26,061 nt of DNA from Ophiobolus disseminans (taxonomy: Eukaryota > Ascomycota > Dothideomycetes > Pleosporales > Phaeosphaeriaceae): positions 364,012 to 390,072 of the forward strand of contig MU006236.1 of the NCBI GenBank assembly GCA_010093685.1. The letters run 5' to 3'. Positions 20,361 to 26,061 of this stretch are shown one piece after another; the stretch's first letter is position 1, and each line of letters opens with the position of its first letter. The notes under the pieces are model-generated. The model was not told where the DNA came from, did not search any database, and saw nothing but the letters and a program-made list of their open reading frames with translations. The translations under genes were made by a program, and so were the position numbers.

Positions 20361-20799
20361 AATAGCGTTCTAGATAATTGTAGAGACAACGTATATAACG
20401 TGTGTTGCAATAGAAAAGAGTGAATAATTGTAAGGCGCACGCGCGCACGTGAGGCAAAGCCTCGTGCGTTAGCTGCGACCTGTACGATATATACTGTTCC
20501 GTACACTATAATTAATGTTTATTGATTATACTTACCTTTTTGGTTGCATAGCGTAGTGGGTGCGGACCTGCGTCCTAACAACAATCTTATTTGAGTATTG
20601 CAGCGTAGTGCGGGGATACCGGGATTATAACTGTCGGATGTAGGAGACAGAGCAAAAGTGAGAAGAAGGTTGTTGTATTAAGAGAGCTACATAGAGCGAT
20701 TATATACACAACATAATAAGTAAGCTAGTGACTAAGAGTTACGTAGAGATGCAGTCTACAGTGTACTATGTAAACTAAGGTGCTAGGCTAATAGAAGCG
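20361..20799. other. Noncoding stretch, probable leader/LTR of H on the minus strand
   Basis: No protein frame is recognised. It holds a GC-rich imperfect hairpin near 20431-20465 (gaggc-aaa-gcctc core), a second inverted pair (tgtacg.../...cgtaca) near 20480-20505, and on the minus strand gtaagtat near 20540, a good 5' splice-site match directly after atgcaaccaaaaag. A plausible LTR end (tcctaca, minus strand) lies near 20638. None of these is proven. Confidence 0.35.
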
Positions 20800-21364
20800 A
20801 CAAGCCTAGGTTGAGAAAGGGACTGCTAAGAGAAGACAGAAAATCGTTAAAATTGTTAAGATTAAACAAAGAATCAAGAGGAAGGATGTAAGCCTGTGAC
20901 TAGCTAGGATCAGCTAATAGAGTTTTAAAAGTAGTTAGTAGCGTACTCGAACCTAAGGCCTTAGAAGCCTAGTCTTGAACGTCTAGAAGTTTCAAATCCT
21001 AACGCGAATACTCTAACTCCCGATCTTCGATCTCCGCTAGCTCGCGCTTAGCCTAAGCAGTACACTCTTTAAAACGAAGAAGCTTAAGACGCTTCTTACG
21101 CTTCTCCTTTGCTACCTTCTCCTAATCCTCTTTAGAAACAAACAGGCTATACTTAGCACCTACTGCAATGCACCTAGTACAGCGGCCTAACGCAGTATCT
21201 ACAAAACAACGCAGACCTATCTTTTCGCACCTCTAACAGTAGAATAACATCTCTAGACTCTTCTGCTGCACAATTGCAGCATAGTTGCGACGCTTAGTAG
21301 TGGAGGACTCCTTCTAGGGCGGACGGACGCTACGGGCTAAGGGCTTCTTAGATTCCTTAGGCAT
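20800..21364 (-). pseudogene. Decayed gene with GAL4-like cysteine spacing and coiled coil
   Basis: ATG at 21364-21362 on the minus strand opens MPKESKKPLARS, a basic lead. A cysteine cluster spaced C-X2-C-X6-C-X8-C-X2-C-X6-(Tyr) follows at about 21245-21150. The last position is Tyr where Cys is expected, a TGT to TAT change that fits RIP. The spacing equals that of Zn(II)2Cys6 clusters. A charged, probably coiled-coil region then has KEKRKKRLKLLR and KRELAEIEDRELEYSR. In-frame stops are all TAG. The frame can be followed to about 20890 and perhaps 20800. I do not know the product; it could be a transposon-linked accessory gene or a true zinc-cluster protein. Confidence 0.5.
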
Positions 21365-21499
21365 AGTCAGAGAGGCAATAAGGAAGCAGAACCCTATCTC
21401 ACAAATAGAAAGGTTTTGACTAGCTGCTACGGGACAAGAATGCGCTAGAAAGGAGGCGTATAGGCTATCGAGGACGACACGCAATAAGAGGGGGGATAG
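21365..21499. other. Short interval before LTR E
   Basis: Open on both strands. The plus frame ends RNKRGDSVINK across the purine run aagagggggg (21486-21495) and into the LTR. This resembles the way fungal gypsy pol genes run into a 3' LTR, so the LTR at 21500 might be a 3' LTR. On the minus strand it would be upstream sequence of the gene at 21364. Confidence 0.35.
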
Positions 21500-21813
21500 T
21501 GTTATAAACAAAGGTTAGGACGTATTAATTGTTTAGGTAAGGACAATTATCCCGCCTAAAGTAGGGTAGTGCAACTATATTACGTGACTACTATCGCGCT
21601 AAGGTAGACTATCGCGCGATAGCAGACTATCTTGCAATAGTAGACTATCTTAAGATAGCAGGCTATCCTGCGATAGCAGTCTACTAAGCGATAGTACGCA
21701 AGTATATAGGCACCTACGTTAAGCTCTTATAGCTTATCGTGTTCAACTTAATACAGCGATCTTAATACAGCCTTCCTAGTAACCCTAATTATTGTAGTGA
21801 ATCTCCTGTAACA
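21500..21813 (+). repeat. LTR of gypsy family E (314 bp)
   Basis: Starts TGTTATAAAC and ends CTGTAACA, so the ends are inverted heptamers TGTTACA/TGTAACA after allowing one CA to TA change. It is followed by gypsy gag, which suggests a 5' LTR, but the gag start is truncated and a purine tract stands before it, so it could be a 3' LTR. It carries a palindromic 18-bp array. Confidence 0.75.
21588..21695 (+). repeat. Six 18-bp palindromic tandem repeats in LTR E
   Basis: Units begin at 21588, 21606, 21624, 21642, 21660 and 21678. The middle four fit agactatcNNgcgatagc, and each contains an inner palindrome such as ctatcgcgcgatag or ctatcttaagatag. The outer two units are more diverged. Confidence 0.9.
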
Positions 21814-22622
21814 GTCCTCTCTGTTCTCCCGGTTAGAACTGTTACTACCCCCTGCTTGTTTATCTGCGAAACTCAACCCAAGTGCCTTAGAACACCGGAG
21901 ATATCCTCTCTACTTCCGAGCACCTTTACACTGTTTAAGAGTTAGAGCCTCTTCGAGAAATAGATAAACAAGATGTTTAGAGCAGTAGACGAGGCCGCAG
22001 CGGCTATCTACAAGATAAACTAGATTAAGTAAGGAGGATTAGTTAAGAAGTACACAACGGAGTTTAAACAACTCTAGGCCTTAGTAGAATAGAAGGACAA
22101 AGCCCTACTCGTTAATGCCTACTACAACAGGTTAAAAGAGTTTGTTAAGGATAAGTTAGTAAGGCAAGAACATATTACAGAGCTTAGAGAGTTAATCGAA
22201 GCCGCTACTCGCATCGACGAACGTTTCTAGGAAAGGTTCTTAGAAAAGAAGCTTAGAGGACGGCAAGTCCCCCTAACAAACAAGAACCGCTTACAGCTAA
22301 GCTACAACAGGAACGGAGACGTTATTATAAAGGCTAGAGCATCTAGAGAAAAGAACTAAGGCAAGAAGTCATAGAATAAGAGATCCTAAGGCAGGGAGAA
22401 GCTTTCACTAGAAGAGAAAAAGCAGCGCTATAATGCTAGCGCCTGCTTAAGGTGTAGAAAACAAGGCCACTTCGCTAAAGAATGCGAAGAAGGCAAAAGT
22501 AATAGCAAGAGTACTACTATACACACCGCAATAATAAGCACCGCAGCTAAGGAACGCCTATTAGCAGAAGAAATCCTCCTTAGGATTATTAATAAAAGGC
22601 ATAAGTAAGATACGAACTTATT
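21814..22622 (+). pseudogene. Gypsy E gag (N-terminally incomplete)
   Basis: In frame with ATG 21973 the translation reads FEK-stop-INKMFRAVDEAAAAIYKIN, then VKKYTTEFKQL and ITELRELIEAATRIDERF. This matches the second half of the Retrotrans_gag domain. A basic linker and a classic knuckle CLRCRKQGHFAKEC follow at 22444-22485 (C-X2-C-X4-H-X4-C). The first half of gag is missing between the LTR and about 21925, so there is an internal deletion or a junction of two elements. The frame is cut at about 22623 by minus-strand copia F. Stops are TAG/TAA. Confidence 0.82.
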
Positions 22623-22718
22623 TGTTATTGTAAGCTATCGGAACTAGCTATGTAGAAGGAACGAGCTAAACAGACGCTAGTCCTAAAGAGGTACACATGT
22701 GACTTGTACCTTCGAACA
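22623..22718 (-). repeat. Probable short 3' LTR of minus-strand copia F
   Basis: On the minus strand it begins TGTTCGAAGG directly after a purine tract. If it ends at TTACAATAACA it is 96 bp. The left boundary is a guess (22651 is an alternative), since no second copy is present. Confidence 0.45.
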
Positions 22719-22730
22719 CACCCTCTTAGC
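22719..22730 (-). other. Polypurine tract of copia F
   Basis: Minus strand gctaagagggtg, the same form as the tracts of B, C and D, abutting TGTTCGAA. Confidence 0.65.
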
Positions 22731-23355
22731 AAGAGATGCTTAGATAGCTATAAACTGATTATAAGTGACAGGAGAGATAGTAGGCTTGCTTAGACCAATC
22801 TATTTAACCTAGGCGGAGTAAGCTAGCTTGTCAAGCGGCTTTGTAAGTCCGTCAGCAGCTATCTTATAGGTGCGTACATATTAGAGAGCTAGGTAGCCGT
22901 TCTTAACGCGATCCTTAATATAGTAGTAGTATATATTGACGTGTTTCGTACGTTCGTAGTAGCCCTTAGAGGCGACAAGGTTAATAGATAGCTAGTTGTC
23001 GCCGTAGAGCCTTATAGGATAGGCGTCTTAGCCTAGGTAGCTAACTTGCTTTAGCAATCGGGCGAGCTAGGTAGCCTTCTTCGCAGCGTACGTGAGACCA
23101 ACGTACTCTGCCTCTATCGTAGAGGTAGTAACGAGACGCTGTTTGCACGATTTGTGGCAGATAGTGCCTCCTGCTAACTTAAATAGGTAGCTAGAGGTAG
23201 ACTTGCGGTTCTCTGCGTCGGCGAACGACGCATCGCTGTACGCGTGAAGTCCTAGGTCTTAGTGAGGTGAGGTCTTAGAGAAGATATTAATAGATAGGTT
23301 AGACGAGTTATAAGAGGCCTTATAGGCTATAGCTAGGTCCTTGTACGTGTAGAGG
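22731..23355 (-). pseudogene. Copia F RNase H (pol 3' end), minus strand
   Basis: The minus-strand frame shows YSDASFADAENRKSTSSYLF, then LVTTSTIEAEYVGLTYAAKK, LYGDN, and GYYERTKHVNIYYYYIKDRV near the end. The acidic residues in SDASFAD, EAEY and GDN, typical of Ty1/copia RNase H, are kept. TAG/TAA stops fall at Trp/Gln sites. The 5' end is cut by the LTR of A2 at 23356, so the rest should lie beyond A2, outside the window. It is a different copia lineage from B-D, with more conserved motifs (EAEYVGL versus EAELLAL). Confidence 0.88.
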
Positions 23356-23624
23356 TGTAAGAGGTTAGACCTCTGCTATCCTTAGTGGAGTCACTTCGGT
23401 TTAATAGAAGAGCATGGAATGTTATAGAATGTCCTAGAATGTCCGGGAACTAACTAGAACAAGACATAATCTTCTAACAGCTAACAAATGCTAATGTATG
23501 TAGAAACTTCTAGAAGCTAGCAGTCTACTATAAAGTCAGTCTGCTCTCTTGCTCTAGATAGACTCTATCGAATTCATTACGGTTAAACCTAGCCTTTCTG
23601 CAGTCTTCTGCCTAGCCCCTTATA
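23356..23624 (+). repeat. 5' LTR of gypsy A2 (269 bp)
   Basis: Same family as 1511-1849, starting tgtaagaggtta and ending ccccttata. It has three 10-bp units (23416-23445) instead of ten. The target preceding it is agagg. It interrupts the RNase H frame of F. Confidence 0.92.
23502..23516 (+). promoter_or_regulatory. Perfect heat-shock-element motif in LTR A2
   Basis: GAA 23503-23505, TTC 23508-23510, GAA 23513-23515. Identical to the motif at 1727-1741 although the bases just upstream have changed (gtatg versus gtata). Confidence 0.5.
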
Positions 23625-24014
23625 TTTGAATTCGATCAACTACTTAAGTAGCTAGTGTGGCTATCCCCTAGTGCTCTACAACGGAATTGCGAGAGCAATA
23701 CAACGGAACAATTGCGAGAGCAATACAACGGAATAATTGCGAGAGTAATACAACGGAATACAAGGACGCCACTGCAGGGACCTCTACAGTTAAACACCTG
23801 CCTGAGCACATAACGTAATCATTGGACATTAACAGAATTATCGGGCATTAACGGAATTATTGGACATTAACGGAATCATTAGGCATTAACGGAATCATTA
23901 GACATTAACGGAATTATTGGACATTACTAGAATCACTAGAATTACTGGAATTAACCGGACACAATAGAATATACTATAGAAGAACCTAAGCAAATAGCTA
24001 ACAGCAGCAATGCT
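23625..24014 (+). repeat. Leader of gypsy A2 with two tandem repeat arrays
   Basis: Between LTR and gag there are three 25-bp units (23686-23760, attgcgagagcaatacaacgg core) and six 19-bp units (23824-23937, cattaacggaat core). Both arrays contain acgga. No primer-binding site matching a familiar tRNA end was recognised after the LTR. Confidence 0.85.
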
Positions 24015-24986
24015 GCAAATGCTCCTCTAACTATAGAACAAACCTTCTACGCCTTTATGCAGCAGATAGTGCAAGGCAACGCTATTAACTAGTAAACCCT
24101 ACAAGAACTCTAGAATATCCTGCAAGGCATTAACACGCCGCAGCCTAAAAAGAGAAAGGAGAAGCTGCTACAGCTCTTAGAGTTTGATAGCACCCGCTCT
24201 AAATAGGCTAGATAGGAGATTAAGGTAAAGAACAAGATAAAGACAGATAGCAGGATTATTAGGTTAGACATAGACTAGCTGCGCTACATCTTTGCAAGAC
24301 TACATAGTAATGCCTGCAACATATGCTTAGCCTTTGTTAGGGCTAAGGAGGAGGAAGAGAGTAGTTTAGGTATGCAATTGCTAGAATACCTAGCTAGCAC
24401 CTACAGCGACCCCAATCTGCAGAAAAAAGCTCTCTCTAATGTCTACTCAATTAAGCAGAAGGCACATAAGTCTTTTGCCCGCTTTCTACTACGCTTTGAG
24501 ACTAAGCTAGCAAATGCTAGAGCATTGTCATTCAATGACACTATCAAGATTTCACTCCTAGAAAACGCTATTAGCCACGCTATGCAGGAGAGACTTATTA
24601 GTGTCTTTCCACTTCTAATTGAGTATAGCGCTTTTACCTCCCTACTTTAAACTATAGGATTAAGGCTAGACGCTATTAAGACACTATAGAGACCCTAACC
24701 TCACGCTTAACGCCACGCGCAGCAAAACGATAGTATGGATTAGGAGCCTACACTTGTTTATGCTGCTTAATCCCTAGGAAATTAACGCGCTAAGTAGGTG
24801 AGTAAGGATAAGATTTAGAGACGCAGGAACAACCGCTTGTGTATACGCTGTAGAGCTTCTAGACATATTATTAGCTCCTGTTAGTATACCCCTGCACGTC
24901 GCTCTTCTTCTACCACTATTGCAACTACAAAGATTGCAGAGATGCTACAGCTAGAAGAGGAGGATACTAAGTCGGAAAAAGAGTAG
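24015..24986 (+). pseudogene. Gypsy A2 gag (degraded)
   Basis: One frame from about 24015 (first in-frame ATG at 24057) reads ANAPLTIEQTFYAFMQQIVQ. It then carries a basic segment, RYIFARLHSNACNICLAFVRA, and a 92-residue stop-free part from 24372 (LLEYLASTYSDPNLQKKALS), the Retrotrans_gag domain. A knuckle CIRCRASRHIISSC follows at 24840-24881 (C-X2-C-X4-H-X4-C). It ends at the TAG at 24984-24986, or the TGA near 25027 if that TAG was a Gln or Trp. Pol follows in the -1 frame. This gag is less damaged than those of the copia elements. Confidence 0.88.
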
Positions 24987-25013
24987 CTCCTGCTCAAAGT
25001 CACTAGCAGGAGC
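24976..25013 (+). promoter_or_regulatory. Candidate -1 frameshift signal between gag and pol of A2
   Basis: Five A (24976-24980), then a five-base spacer, then a perfect 9-bp stem gctcctgct/agcaggagc (24986-24994 and 25005-25013) with a ten-base loop. Gag uses codons starting at multiples of three, and protease and RT use the -1 frame. The run does not make a canonical X XXY YYZ heptamer as it stands. Confidence 0.45.
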
Positions 25014-26061
25014 ACAAGGAGAAGGCTTTGAGGATAAAGCAAAACTAGCGCTTATTTCAGCCCTATATAAAAGCAAAACCAATTACTGTATATATGCTTA
25101 TTAATCACACTCACTACGCATCTACAATGCTAGATTCTAGTTGCTTGACATATACTCTAGTGAGCGCCCACTTTGCCCGGAAAGCCAAACTCTAGTGCAT
25201 TAATTTACCTACTCTAAGGACCCTCTAAGGAGTAGAAGGAACTAGAACTATTAGGCAAGCTTGCTACTTTACATACGATATTAAAGGATACACACGCATA
25301 GGATAGGGATACATAATAGAAAACACTTACCTTAGTTTTAATATCTTACTTAGACGCTCCTAGTTTAATAGACATAATGTTACTATTGCACTAGCAAAGA
25401 AGTCAATCTTTATCTACTTAGAAAGGACCTGTATCCGCCTCCGCAGCAAGAAAGGAGAACTACCTCCTACACTAACAGTCTAGGAGATCTCTGCAGTAGC
25501 TATGCAGAGATATATTTAAGCATCTAAGAAAGACAAGTCTGTTAGTGTATTTGCTGCCTCTATAGCAGACATCTAGAAGGCTTTAGCTTCTAAAGCACAA
25601 TTGAGCTTAGAGCAGATTAAAGACCTCCTACTACTAAGCTACCGCTACTAGCTGCTAGTCTTTGATCCAAACTAAGCTGCTAAGCTCTCTCTACACTACT
25701 CTAGAGTAGACTACTACATTAAGCTTATTAAAGAAGATAGAAAGAGTCCGCAAATACTATAGGGCCCTCTCTACAATATGTCTAGAGATAAGTTACTAGT
25801 GCTCCGCAAAGAACTTACATCACTACTAGACAAGGGATTTATTAGGGTCAGCAGCTCTCCTGCTGCAGCCCTAGTTCTCTTTGCAAAGAAACTAGGAGAA
25901 GGCCTACGTATATGCATTAACTACCGCGCCCTTAATACAATTACTAAGAAGAACAGATACCCTCTGCCTCTTATCTATAAGACATTAAACAACATCTGTA
26001 AGGCTAAGTAGTATACTAAGCTAGATGTTATTGCGGCTTTCTACAAGATACGCATTCAAGA
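24980..26061 (+). pseudogene. Gypsy A2 pol, 5' part: protease and start of RT (runs off window)
   Basis: The frame at -1 to gag reads APAQSH, then LFQPYIKAKPITVYMLINHTHYASTMLDS. MLDSS at about 25127 is the protease active-site region (DSG expected). The later ILL.RSWFNRHNVTIA-like stretch is the usual end of gypsy protease, with a stop at Trp. RT begins at about 25760: GPLYNMSRDKLLVLRKEL, LLDKGFIRVSSSPAAALVLFAKK, RICINYRALN, RYPLPLI, KLDVIAAF (first catalytic Asp in LDVIAAF). A stop-free stretch covers 25778-26011. Same family as A, judged by the LTR; it continues past the right edge. Confidence 0.9.

Noticed and set aside
20321..20506. 61-residue minus-strand open frame
   Set aside because: Out of frame with the gag remnant H and overlapping a GC-rich hairpin; no support.
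23686..23937. CRISPR array
   Set aside because: The repeats are directly tandem without unique spacers and lie in the leader of a eukaryotic gypsy element.
1..26061. 1-1849 and 23356-26061 as two ends of one element split by insertions
   Set aside because: The left piece is a 3' end and the right piece a 5' end, in the wrong order for one interrupted copy, and the LTRs differ by 70 bp. They are two copies of one family.

Overview
This window is a block of dead, nested LTR retrotransposons with no recognisable host gene. The sequence points to a filamentous ascomycete (Pezizomycotina). Every long reading frame belongs to a Ty1/copia or Ty3/gypsy element. The frames are riddled with TAG/TAA stops at former Gln and Trp positions, TpA and CTAG are visibly over-abundant, and paired LTRs differ only by transitions, mostly CpA/TpA or TpG/TpA. 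That is the signature of repeat-induced point mutation (RIP). Species cannot be named from the sequence.

Layout, left to right. 1-1849: 3' end of a gypsy chromovirus (A; integrase, chromodomain, polypurine tract, 3' LTR). 1850-2033: fragment of another gypsy reverse transcriptase (G1). 2034-18787: a copia element (C) that holds two further complete copia elements, B (2298-8135, just after C's primer-binding site) and D (8748-13977, inside C's gag). B and D are each flanked by the same 5-bp duplication, aaacg. B also carries a 504-bp solo LTR (5095-5598, TSD cttag) and C a 192-bp solo LTR (14291-14482, TSD gtaga). Removing all four insertions restores C and B as frames interrupted only by stop codons. 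18788-19490: gypsy integrase tail plus chromodomain (G2). 19490-21364: minus-strand material, namely a copia-type gag remnant and a decayed gene with GAL4-like cysteine spacing and a charged coiled-coil region. 21500-22622: LTR and gag of a third gypsy family (E). 22623-23355: 3' end of a minus-strand copia (F, RNase H). 23356-26061: 5' end of a second copy of family A (A2; LTR, leader with tandem repeats, gag, protease, start of RT), running out of the window.

The elements do not act together; each is a separate past insertion. The minimum order of events is G, then C and A into G-like sequence, then B, D and the solo LTRs into C and B, with RIP throughout. D is the least mutated copia and keeps its YVDD motif. 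Points worth a second look: a tRNA-Lys(CUU) anticodon-arm match directly after the 5' LTR of all three copias, which suggests a half-tRNA primer; a stem-loop exactly where gag and pol of A2 change frame by -1; perfect heat-shock-element motifs and a variable 10-bp array in the family A LTR; an 18-bp palindromic array in LTR E; consecutive hairpins in LTR B; and the GAL4-spaced cysteine gene.
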